Shown here: positions 33,644-42,800 of the stretch, in pieces
How the letters are laid out: each line of letters opens with the position of its first letter
Numbering within the stretch: position 1 is the first letter of the stretch
Assembly: GCF_018417635.1 (NCBI RefSeq)
Contig: NZ_CP071007.1
Coordinates: 2,666,501 to 2,730,500, forward strand
Length of the DNA: 64,000 nt
Origin: Pseudomonas sp. SORT22
GTDB lineage: Bacteria; Pseudomonadota; Gammaproteobacteria; Pseudomonadales; Pseudomonadaceae
Direction of reading: 5' to 3'
Translations under genes and position numbers: made by a program
The notes under the pieces: model-generated
What the model was told of the DNA's origin: nothing
The model's database searches: none
What the model saw: the letters and a program-made list of their open reading frames with translations, nothing else

Positions 33644-35263
33644 ATGACCAGATTGACCACAGCACAACGTATCCTCATCGGTTTTGCCATCGCGCCCCTG
33701 GCGCTTCTGGGCCTGGCCTTTTATGCATTGCATGACCTGGCCACGCTCAAAGAGCAGGCGGTGGTGATCGTCAAACAGGACTGGCCGAAGATCGAACCGA
33801 TCATGGTCATCGCCACCGGGGTGCGCGACAACGCACGCAACACCCGCGACCTGTTGCTCGACAAGGACAACCTGCAGGTGCAGCAGGCCATCGACACCAC
33901 CAAGCAGCGCATCAGCCAGGCCCTGGCAACGCTTGAGCCGCTGTTCTACCTGCCCGAGGGCAAGGCCGCCTACGCTGCGCTGAAAGCCAGCCGCGAAACC
34001 TATGTCGCGGCGTTTACCCAGGTACAGACACTGATCCGCCAGGGTGACGCGCAGGCGGCAATGACCCAGCTCAAGCAAAACGTGGTACCCGCCGAGCACG
34101 AGGTATACCAGCACCTGGAAAGCCTGATGGCCTTGCAGGGGCAGATCTTCGTCGAGCGCGAACAGGCCGCCCAGGCCCTGTACAACGACGCCCGGCTGAA
34201 CATGCTCGGCCTGGTCGTGCTGTGCCTGCTGGCGGTGATCGCCGCTGCGCTGCTGGTGACCCGCAGCGTCACCCGGCCGCTGGGCGGCGAGCCGGATACC
34301 GCCGCGCGGGTGCTCAGCCGGATCGCCGAGGGCGACCTGACCATCGCCGTGCCGACCTATGGCAGTGCCGACGGCAGCGTGATGCTCAACATGCAGCAGA
34401 TGCAGCAGAGCCTGAACAGCATGGTCAAGCACATCGCAGCTTCGGTGGAGCGGGTCGCCAGTTCTTCCGAGGAACTCAGCGCGGTCAGCAGCCAGACCAG
34501 CAGCAGCCTGCAGCTGCAGGGCCTGGAAATCGAACAGGCGGCAGCGGCGGTCAACGAGATGACCGCCGCGGTGGACGAAGTGGCGCGCAACGCGGTGAGC
34601 ACCAGCGAAGCCTCGAAGGTCTCCGAACAAACCGCCCAGCGTGGCCGTGAACAGGTACGCGAGACGGTCGCCTCGATCAGCACCCTGGCCGACGGCGTCA
34701 GCGATACCTCCGCGCGCATCCAGCAACTGGCCGGGCGTGTGCAGGACATCAGCACGGTGCTGGATGTGATCCGCAGCATCGCCGAACAGACCAACCTGTT
34801 GGCGCTCAACGCCGCCATCGAGGCGGCCCGCGCCGGTGATGCCGGGCGCGGCTTTGCCGTGGTCGCCGACGAGGTGCGGGCCCTGGCCCATCGTACCCAG
34901 GTGTCGACCCAGGAGATCGAGCAGATGATCGGCAACATCCGCCAGGACACCAGCGAGGCGGTGACCGCCATGCTCAGCAGCAGCGAGTTGGTGCACACCA
35001 CCCTGGACGTGGCCCAGCGTGCCGGCGAAGCGTTGGAGGCGATCACCCGGTCGATTTCGCAGATCAACGAGCGCAACCTGATGATCGCCAGCGCCACCGA
35101 AGAACAGGCCCTGGTGGCCCGTGAGGTGGACCGCAACCTGGTGGGCATTCGCAACCTCTCCGAACAGGTGCTGCTGGGGGCGCAACACACCGACAGCGCC
35201 GGCCAGGACCTGGCGCAGATGGCCGGCAGCCTGAGCCAGACCGTGGCGCGCTTCAAGGTTTGA
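33644..35263 (+). CDS. Methyl-accepting chemotaxis protein
   Basis: A 539-residue chemoreceptor. Membrane helices lie at about 10-32 and 187-207, flanking a periplasmic four-helix-bundle-type sensor of about 150 residues. A HAMP domain and a long signalling coiled coil follow, with the conserved hairpin EQTNLLALNAAIEAARAG. No C-terminal pentapeptide for CheR tethering is present (the end is ARFKV). The ligand is unknown. Its position 12 bp after nrdG, with no promoter in between, suggests expression with the anaerobic reductase, hence a possible role in anaerobic, nitrate or energy taxis; this is inference. Confidence 0.93.
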   Translation: MTRLTTAQRILIGFAIAPLALLGLAFYALHDLATLKEQAVVIVKQDWPKIEPIMVIATGVRDNARNTRDLLLDKDNLQVQQAIDTTKQRISQALATLEPLFYLPEGKAAYAALKASRETYVAAFTQVQTLIRQGDAQAAMTQLKQNVVPAEHEVYQHLESLMALQGQIFVEREQAAQALYNDARLNMLGLVVLCLLAVIAAALLVTRSVTRPLGGEPDTAARVLSRIAEGDLTIAVPTYGSADGSVMLNMQQMQQSLNSMVKHIAASVERVASSSEELSAVSSQTSSSLQLQGLEIEQAAAAVNEMTAAVDEVARNAVSTSEASKVSEQTAQRGREQVRETVASISTLADGVSDTSARIQQLAGRVQDISTVLDVIRSIAEQTNLLALNAAIEAARAGDAGRGFAVVADEVRALAHRTQVSTQEIEQMIGNIRQDTSEAVTAMLSSSELVHTTLDVAQRAGEALEAITRSISQINERNLMIASATEEQALVAREVDRNLVGIRNLSEQVLLGAQHTDSAGQDLAQMAGSLSQTVARFKV

Positions 35264-35284
35264 TGCCCGTCTGGATCAGCGCCC

Positions 35285-35298
35285 TTGATCTGTATCAA
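35285..35298 (+). promoter_or_regulatory. ANR/DNR box before the DUF3079 gene
   Basis: TTGATCTGTATCAA is a perfect box, with TAGCGT at 35321-35326 as the -10 element 22 nt downstream. The box sits inside a longer palindrome (35281-35302, 9-bp arms with a 4-bp loop) that could also terminate the upstream chemoreceptor transcript. Confidence 0.8.
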
Positions 35299-35358
35299 GG
35301 GCAAGCCCGGCACTGGGCGCTAGCGTGAACGCTCGCCCATTGCCGCCTGAGGCACTTC

Positions 35359-35580
35359 ATGGCCAAGCCCTTTCCTGTCAGCCCCAAGCACCCCGAGCGC
35401 ATCTGCTGGGGCTGCGATCGCTACTGCGCGGCCAACGCCCTGGCTTGCGGCAACGGCGCCGACCGTACCATGCACCCGGCAGAGATGTTCGGTGACGACT
35501 GGAACGAGCAGGGTGACTACGGGTTGGCGTCGCCGGCCGACTACGAAGGCGCAGCGCAGCGGGCCACACTACTTAAATAG
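35359..35580 (+). CDS. DUF3079 small cysteine-rich protein
   Basis: A 73-residue protein of the DUF3079 type, recognised by PKHPERICWGCDRYC and ALACGNG. Four cysteines (C19, C22, C26, C33) suggest a metal or Fe-S site. The function is unknown. The perfect ANR box and -10 element upstream show that it belongs to the anaerobic regulon. A hairpin follows the stop at 35588-35609. It is transcribed alone. Confidence 0.85.
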   Translation: MAKPFPVSPKHPERICWGCDRYCAANALACGNGADRTMHPAEMFGDDWNEQGDYGLASPADYEGAAQRATLLK

Positions 35581-35587
35581 CACCCGC

Positions 35588-35609
35588 GCAGACCTTGGCC
35601 AGGGTCTGC
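35588..35609 (+). terminator. Hairpin after the DUF3079 gene
   Basis: GCAGACC at 35588-35594 pairs with GGTCTGC at 35603-35609 around an 8-nt loop, followed a few bases later by CTTTT. It resembles a weak intrinsic terminator between the DUF3079 gene and the large effector gene at 35640. Confidence 0.5.
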
Positions 35610-35639
35610 TGCTGACTTTTCCAACACCAGGAAGTCAGC

Positions 35640-38600
35640 ATGAACGACCACGACGATGCCTCGATCGACAGCTTTATCGCCCAACGCCTGCCAGGCTGGT
35701 TGCGGGATGCGCCTTTGGCCGCGGTGCAAGCCTTGCAGCAGAGCATGGGCGACAGTCAGCGCGCCCAGGTGCCGATGCAGGCACTGCTGGACTCGCTGCA
35801 GTCTCCTGAAGATTTTGCCGCGCCACTGTTGAGCGCAGCGCTGAGTGCGCGCTTTGCCCAGCGGGTAAATGTGCGCACCTGGCGCTTGCGCCTGGTGCGA
35901 CGCATTCTCGACGGCCTGCCGCAAGCGTCACTGCCGCCGGTTTTTCGCGTGGTGACCACTTACCAGAGCCTGTTGCATGCCGCGCTGCACAACTTTGCCG
36001 CTGAAGAAGCCGTCGAAGGCAGTCATGATCAACAGACCGCGATCATCGACGAGCACGGCACGGTCCAGCCGCTGTCGGTGGCGGCTTTCGCCCGCCTGTG
36101 CCGGGAGCTGGATGTGGGCGGCAAGTACCAGGCCCATATTAAATCGGTGTTCAGCCCGGCCGCCGAGGGCGCCCGGCAGGTCAACAAGACCCTCGAACAG
36201 AGCTGGCGCAGTGGTCTGGCCGTGGCGCTCAATCAGGCCTGGATCAAGGGCGATCTCGATGACGCCAGCCACCAATGCCTGTTGCGCACCCTGGCGCTCA
36301 GGCCGCTGGTGCCCAATGCCACCCTGAGCAGCTTTGCCCATCACCTCAACCTGCTGGGTAAGCGCCTGGTCGGCGTGGTGGCTTTCGAGTTGCGCGAGCA
36401 GTTGTTCGAACCCAACGGTTACTCTGATGTGTTGAGCGTGGTGTTGTACATACCCGATGACCCGCTCAAGCCGCTCAAGCAATACACCTCGTGGGACGCG
36501 GCCTATTCGGCGCTCGCTGCACGCTTTGCTCAGGCCGGCTATGCACGCTTCTTTCAACGCTTTGTCAGTGAGCGTGATCGCGGTGCCTTCTTGACGACCC
36601 TGAGGCGGCTGCTCACGCAAGGCTCAACGGGCTCGGCGATCGAGCTTGATGGTCGTCACTTTGCCTTTGCCGGGCCACTGCTGGCCACGCTGTCTGCTGC
36701 GCGCATCGCCAAAATCGAGGATGACGCCCGGGTACTGGCAGTGCCCACCGATGATGAAGACCGCACAGAGCGCAGCCAGCGCCTGCAGGAGTACCAGGAG
36801 ATTGGCCTGACCCTGGCCAACCTGGCAGCCTTTTTTGTCCCCGGGCTCGGGGAAGTGATGCTCGGGGTTGCCGTCGCGCAGCTGCTGGGCGAGGTTTATC
36901 ACGGCTATGAAGACTGGCAGCAGGGCGACCGTGAAGGCGCCATGAACCACTTGCTCGGGGTGGCGGAAAACCTGGCGGCCAACGCCTTGCTGCTGGCGGG
37001 CGGCAAGGTGCTGGTCAAGGCGCTGCAGCGGTCGGGTTTTGTCGATGGCCTGGTGCCGGTCGAACTGGCTGACCAGCGTCAGCGCCTGTGGAACCCCGAC
37101 CTGCAGACGTACCGGGACAATGCCTTCGCCCATCGCCTGGAGACGGTCGGTGCCACGGGCTGGCGCCCGGCCTGGGACAGCCCGCAGCACTGGCAGGGCA
37201 GTGAGGCAATGCTCAAGCGCTTCGGCGGGCAATGGCAGCAGGCCTCGGACGCGCAACTGCAGCGGGTGCTGGCAATCACCGGCACCGAGCAAGCACAGAT
37301 CAGGCAGTGGCAGGTGCACGGTGAAGCGCCACCGGCGACGTTGGTCGATGCCCTTGAGCGAGTTCGGCTCGATCATCAGCTTGCTTCAACGCTCAGTAGC
37401 CTGAGCGTGGGTAACGTCGGCCAGCCGGCGCCTGTGCTGCTGCGGGCGTTGACCGCCCTGGAAGGCTGGCCTGAACAACTGCTGGTGACCCTGGGCGAGG
37501 AGCGCTTCGGCCAGGCAACGCCGACGTCGCCGCGGACCATCGAATTGAGCCCTGTGCCTTCGGCCAGTGGCGACTGGCTGGACCAGGTTCTGCTGGCGCT
37601 GGAGGAGACTGACAAGCTGGCGTTGCTGACAAGCCCGGGCGAGGGCCTGAGCGAGCGCCAGCAACTGCTCGCGCGCCTGTCCAGGCACCTTGAACAACGC
37701 CGTGCCGACGCCTTCGACTTCCTCTATGCCCATTCGCGCCAGGAGCCGAGCGCCGGGGCGCAGATCCTCCAGCGCAACTTTCCCGGGCTACCGCTGGTGG
37801 TCGCTGAAGAGATCTGCAGCCACGCCCGGGCCGATCACCTGCAGAGCCTGCTGGACACCTCGAAAGTGCCCTTGGCGATGCTGGAAGAGGCTCGCCTGCT
37901 GATGCGCGAAGTACGCATCAACCGCGCCCTGGAAGCTGTCCACCTGCAGAGCCCGGGCCGGGCCAGCAGCGCTACGCTGGCGGCCCTGAGCGGTGCGCGA
38001 CGCGAGGAGGTGGCTGGCATTATCGGCCTGAGCGAGCCGGGGCAGTGGTTTCACCCGCCGCAGCGCCTGGCCGACGGGCGCATTGGTTACCCCTTGAGCG
38101 GGCGTGGGGTGGGCGGGCGGCAGGCAGTCAATCGCGCCGTGCGTGAGTTGTACCCCACGTTCAGCGACGCCGAGGTTGGCGAGTTCCTCACCGAGTTGCG
38201 GGTGTCTGGCCGCGAGTTGTGGAGCGGCTTGCAGGCGCTGCATCAGGAGCTGGCAACCCTCAACGAAACCCTTTACAGCTGGCAAGCGGCCGACCCGATC
38301 CGCGGCGCTGCCCGCGAACGGGTCGCCGCGCGCTTGCGTCGCTGCTGGCGCCGGCAGACGGCGCGGGTGCGCAATCGCGGCGCCGACTATCGCCTGCTGC
38401 TCGAGCACGAGCCGATAGGTGCATTGCCGCAGTTGCCAGAGAGCATCAGCTTCGCTCATGTGGCGGAGATTACCCTCAATGACTTGCAGATCACCGAGTT
38501 GCCGCCAGGCTTTCTCCAGCGCTTTAGTGCATTGCGCTGGCTGGATGTGGTGCACGGTGATCTCGCCCGAGTGCCTGAAGGCATTGACGGGTTGAATCAT

Positions 38601-39896
38601 CTGACCTGGCTGAACCTCAGTCACAACCGGATTGCCTGGACCCCGGCCGACAATCGACTGCTGGCATCGCTGGGCCGCCTGGAGGTGCTCGACCTGGATC
38701 ACAATCCGCTGGCGTCCCCGCCGGATGTGACCGCGTTGTCGCGCTTGCGCTTGTTGCGCCTGCGCAATACCGCCATCACCACGGTACCGGCCGGCTTGCT
38801 CAGCCGCCCGGCGCTGGAGAGCGCCGACCTGCGCGAGAACCCCATTGTGGTGTTGCAGGAGGGCCTGTTCAACGCGCCGCGGCGCATCCTCGAACGCATC
38901 AACTTCCACGACAACCCGCTCAACGCCGAGAGCCGTGAACGCTTGCTGGCGTTCGAGCGCGCCGGGTTGCTGCCGGCGGTCGCCGGCTTCAGTCACGCGC
39001 GCTTCGACAACCTGCAGGAGGAGTGGCTGTCTGGATCGCAAGACGAAGTGCGCGTGCAGCGCGCCCGGCAATGGCAGGCACTGCAGGGGGAGGAAGGCTC
39101 CGCCGACCTGTTTCGCCTGTTGGGTGACCTGCGTGAGACGGCCGACTTCAGGCGTCGGCGCCAGGACCTCACGCGCCGTGTCTGGGAGGTGCTTGAGGGT
39201 TGTTATGACGATACCGGCTTGCGCAACGAACTGTTCGCCCTGGCCGGCGCACCGCGAAGCTGCTCGGACAGCGTCGCCCTGAACTTCAGCGCCCTGGAGG
39301 TGCGCGCCCATGAACTCACCGCGACCCGTGGCCTTAGCGGAGCCAGTCGCCAGCAACCGTTGCTGAACCTGGCCCGTTCGCTGTTTCGCCTGGATGAAGT
39401 GGACCGCCTGAGCGCCGAGGAAATCCAGCTGCGTCGCGCGATGGGCATGGCCCCGGACGAAATCGAAGTCCTGCTGGCTTTTCGCACCGGGCTTGCCGAC
39501 GAACTGGAACTGGTCGGGCAGCCACGGAGCATGGCTTACCGCTTTGTCGCCGGCGTCGATCGGCATGCCTTGAACACCATGCGCGACCAGGTCCGTATGG
39601 CCGAGCGCACGCCACGCCTGGCGGCATCGGTGGCGGCACGGGGATTCTGGGTCAGGTTTATCGAGGCGCATCAGCAGGCGGCGTTCGATGCGCTCGACCA
39701 GGCGTTCTTCCAGCAACTGGAATCGCTGCAGGCGATACACGCCGAACTCACCGACCAGCAGTACCTGCAGCGCAGCAATGACATCGGCGCAGCCCGGGAA
39801 GCGGCGCGTGGCGAACTGGTCCTGCAGTTGACCACCCTTGCCCTCGGGCTCCACCCCGCGGCCAGCGCCGGCGTCATGAGCGAGGAGGGGCTATGA
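35640..39896 (+). CDS. Large LRR protein with NEL-type E3 ubiquitin ligase domain (first of pair)
   Basis: A 1418-residue protein. The N-terminal half resembles the dermonecrotic-toxin-like (DUF6543) region of Pseudomonas effectors and contains the motif KIEDDARVLAVPTDDED and a long hydrophobic stretch at about 387-460. The motif PPQRLADGRIGYPLSGRG is near residue 807. Leucine-rich repeats run from about 938 to 1100 (LTWLNLSHN, LEVLDLDHN). The C-terminal part matches the NEL domain of IpaH/SspH-type ligases, with the CxD catalytic motif CSDSVAL at C1208. Such proteins ubiquitinate host proteins after secretion. There is no signal peptide; the secretion route is unknown. It overlaps its paralogue by 4 bp. 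AGGAAG precedes the ATG. Confidence 0.85.
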   Translation: MNDHDDASIDSFIAQRLPGWLRDAPLAAVQALQQSMGDSQRAQVPMQALLDSLQSPEDFAAPLLSAALSARFAQRVNVRTWRLRLVRRILDGLPQASLPPVFRVVTTYQSLLHAALHNFAAEEAVEGSHDQQTAIIDEHGTVQPLSVAAFARLCRELDVGGKYQAHIKSVFSPAAEGARQVNKTLEQSWRSGLAVALNQAWIKGDLDDASHQCLLRTLALRPLVPNATLSSFAHHLNLLGKRLVGVVAFELREQLFEPNGYSDVLSVVLYIPDDPLKPLKQYTSWDAAYSALAARFAQAGYARFFQRFVSERDRGAFLTTLRRLLTQGSTGSAIELDGRHFAFAGPLLATLSAARIAKIEDDARVLAVPTDDEDRTERSQRLQEYQEIGLTLANLAAFFVPGLGEVMLGVAVAQLLGEVYHGYEDWQQGDREGAMNHLLGVAENLAANALLLAGGKVLVKALQRSGFVDGLVPVELADQRQRLWNPDLQTYRDNAFAHRLETVGATGWRPAWDSPQHWQGSEAMLKRFGGQWQQASDAQLQRVLAITGTEQAQIRQWQVHGEAPPATLVDALERVRLDHQLASTLSSLSVGNVGQPAPVLLRALTALEGWPEQLLVTLGEERFGQATPTSPRTIELSPVPSASGDWLDQVLLALEETDKLALLTSPGEGLSERQQLLARLSRHLEQRRADAFDFLYAHSRQEPSAGAQILQRNFPGLPLVVAEEICSHARADHLQSLLDTSKVPLAMLEEARLLMREVRINRALEAVHLQSPGRASSATLAALSGARREEVAGIIGLSEPGQWFHPPQRLADGRIGYPLSGRGVGGRQAVNRAVRELYPTFSDAEVGEFLTELRVSGRELWSGLQALHQELATLNETLYSWQAADPIRGAARERVAARLRRCWRRQTARVRNRGADYRLLLEHEPIGALPQLPESISFAHVAEITLNDLQITELPPGFLQRFSALRWLDVVHGDLARVPEGIDGLNHLTWLNLSHNRIAWTPADNRLLASLGRLEVLDLDHNPLASPPDVTALSRLRLLRLRNTAITTVPAGLLSRPALESADLRENPIVVLQEGLFNAPRRILERINFHDNPLNAESRERLLAFERAGLLPAVAGFSHARFDNLQEEWLSGSQDEVRVQRARQWQALQGEEGSADLFRLLGDLRETADFRRRRQDLTRRVWEVLEGCYDDTGLRNELFALAGAPRSCSDSVALNFSALEVRAHELTATRGLSGASRQQPLLNLARSLFRLDEVDRLSAEEIQLRRAMGMAPDEIEVLLAFRTGLADELELVGQPRSMAYRFVAGVDRHALNTMRDQVRMAERTPRLAASVAARGFWVRFIEAHQQAAFDALDQAFFQQLESLQAIHAELTDQQYLQRSNDIGAAREAARGELVLQLTTLALGLHPAASAGVMSEEGL

Positions 39897-42800
39897 ACAT
39901 GCCAGGCCCGCAGGCGCACGTGCCAGTGAACGACAGCCAGGTCCATGACTACCTGCCTCAATGGCTGCTGCAGGCGCCGGCCGAGCGCCTGCTGGCCCTG
40001 AGCCGAGCAATGCAGTTGAGCCAGCAGCAACGTACCCGGGTTGCTGGCGTACTGTCGAACATTCAACCACTCGATAGTTTCGCCCGCACCTTGCTGCGGC
40101 AACAATTGCGCAGGCAGACCGGCGTGGACCTTGACGTCGAGCACAACCAGCTGGTCCACACCCGGCACCTGAGCCGGACCTCGACCTTGCTGTCGCTGCC
40201 GCGCCAGGGTTCAACCGCCGTGGTCTCCAGCCACAGCCTGTTACAAGCGGCGCTACAGAACTTCAGCGCGGCCGAGGCGGCCAATGGCGGGCTTGCGGGC
40301 AAGGCCCGGCTGCAGTTCGTGCGACCGCTGGCAACCTTGGCGCAATTGACCCCCGAATCCTTCGCCGGCTTGTGCCGCACACTCGACCTGGGTGGCCGCT
40401 ACCAGCTGCATCTGGATCAGGTGCTGACGGACGAGTTCACGCAAATGCTGCGGCGCAGCCACTACCACGACCTGGAAGTCGCCGCGTTGCTCGCGGTACT
40501 CAGTGGCGCGCTCGATGAGTACGGCTTCACGGCACTCCTGCAGCATATTCATGCAGATTTTCTGCAGCCAGGCGATGATCCGGTCATCCGCCCCCTGCAG
40601 GTGCGGTTGGGTGGGGTGAGGCTCAATGGCATGGTGGTCTTCGAGCTACTGCCGGAGTCGGCCTTCGATACATCGCCGGGCGTGGTGCGCCTTGGTCAAC
40701 TGAACTGGCTATTGTACATCCCCGGTGACCCACAACGTCCGTTGGTTCAGTTCAGTGCCCGGGAGGATATGCTGGGTGAGCTGGGGGGGCGCTTGAAATC
40801 GCCCGGCTACGCGCGCTGGTTCACGCGCTTCGTGCCCCAGGCCGAGCAACTGGCATTTGCCGCGAGCCTGGGTGAACAACGCCAGCGCGCTGCGCCGGGC
40901 GCGCCGCTGGCAATAAGCATGGGCTTGTCGGCCTTCGCCGGGCCGTTGTTCAGTACCCTTGCCAGCCAACAGTTGGCGAAGATCCGCAACGATGCGCGCA
41001 CCCTGGCCGTGCCTACCGATGACGAAGATGAAAAACAGCGGGTGGAACGCCTGCATGCCTACGAGAACGCCGGCCTGTTGTTTCTCAATGTTGCCGGTTT
41101 GTTTGTGCCGGTACTGGGCGCGGCAGTGCTCGGCGTGGCTGCTGCGCAATTGGCCTCGCAGTTGTTCGAAGGCTTTGAGGACTGGCTTCAGGGCGACAGC
41201 GACAAGGCGCTCGAACACCTGACCGACGTGGTCGAGAACCTGGCGTTGTTTGCGGCCGCTGGCGCCGGCGTGCACCTGGTGAGCAAGGCGCTGCGCCACG
41301 CAGCCTTCATCGAGGCGCTGGTACCGGTCAGTAACCGGCAAGGCCAGGCGCGTTTGTGGAAGCCCGACCTGGCGGGTTACCAGGCCCGGATCGAACCGGG
41401 TACGGCTGATGCCCAAGGGGTCATTGGCGGCGACCCGGGCCCTTATCTCACCCTGGACGACCGGGTTTACGCAGTGCAGCACGACAGCGCTCTGGGGCAA
41501 TGGCGCATCGTCCATTCCGAGGGGGGCGAACGCTATTCGCCGGTCCTGCAGGGCAACGCTCGGGGAGGGTGGCGCCATAGCGGGGAGAACCCGCTGCAGT
41601 GGCAAGACACGCGGTTCATGCTCAAGCGCCTGCTACCTGAGCTGGCAACGCTGGCGGAGCCTGCGCAAGAACAGATTCTGACCATAAGCGGCCTTGATGG
41701 CGGGCAGTTACGCCGCTTGCACCTGGACAACCTGGCGGCTCCAGGCCTGCTGCGCGACTGCCTGTTGCGCTGGCGTCTGGATCAGGACATCGAGCGCTTT
41801 ATCGAGCAACTTGCGGCTGGGGCACCGCTGGACACCACAGAGGCGCAGATGCGTGACTACCTGGTGTCGCGCCTGCCCGCTGACACTACCACCAGCCCTG
41901 CGCTCGGGGTGCTGGCCCGGCACGCAAGGATGCTGCGCCAGGCGCTGTTCAGCCATTGCTATGGCCTGCGTACGCGCCTGGCGGGCATCGCCGGGTCCGT
42001 GGTCCAGGTGGATTTTCCCGAGCTGCCCAGCAGCCTCGTCGGTGATCTGCTCGAGGCGGCCAGTGACGCTGAACTAGGACGCCTGGTGGAGCAATGGCGG
42101 GTGCCTCTGGCGATGGCCAACCGCATACGGGCGCCGTTGCACGATGTACGGATCAGCCGCGCCGTCGAAGGGCTGTACCTGCAATCGGTGCGCAGCCGCG
42201 ACAGCGACAGGTTGATCCTGGCCCTGCTTGGGCAACTGCCCGGCTGGCCGCAGGCGTTGGCTATCGAGGTGTTCGAAGGCAGCCTGTCAGGGCCCAGACT
42301 CGGCCCGGCCGCGCCAGCGACCGGCAGCCGTCGCGTACAGATCGTCAGGCTGGAGTCGGGATACCAGCTGTATCGCCAGGCTGGGGAGCACACGGGCGAG
42401 TTTTACCCTGATCTGTTCAGTGCCTTGAGCAACGCGCTGTCTGCCTCGGAACAGGCGGCGCTGGACACGCCGCTGCGCAGCCGCCTTGGCGAGCTGTTGC
42501 ACCTGCACCGCGGCAAGGTTGGGCAGTGGCTGCAACCGACGCCCAGGCAACGCCCCTGGTTCAATCCGCCACAGCGCTTGGCCGATGGGCGTATCGGCTA
42601 TCCCTTGAGTGGTCGCGGCCTGTTCGGTGGGCGCCGCGCGGCCCAGGTGCGGGATATCCGCCAGCTGTACCCGGGGCTCTCGGATACCGACGCCGATGCC
42701 TTTGTCGACGCACTGCTGCGCAATGGTGTCGACGTCGCGGCGCGCATCAAAGCCTATCAGCGTGAATACCAGTTGCTCGACGGCACCTTGCGGGCCTGGA

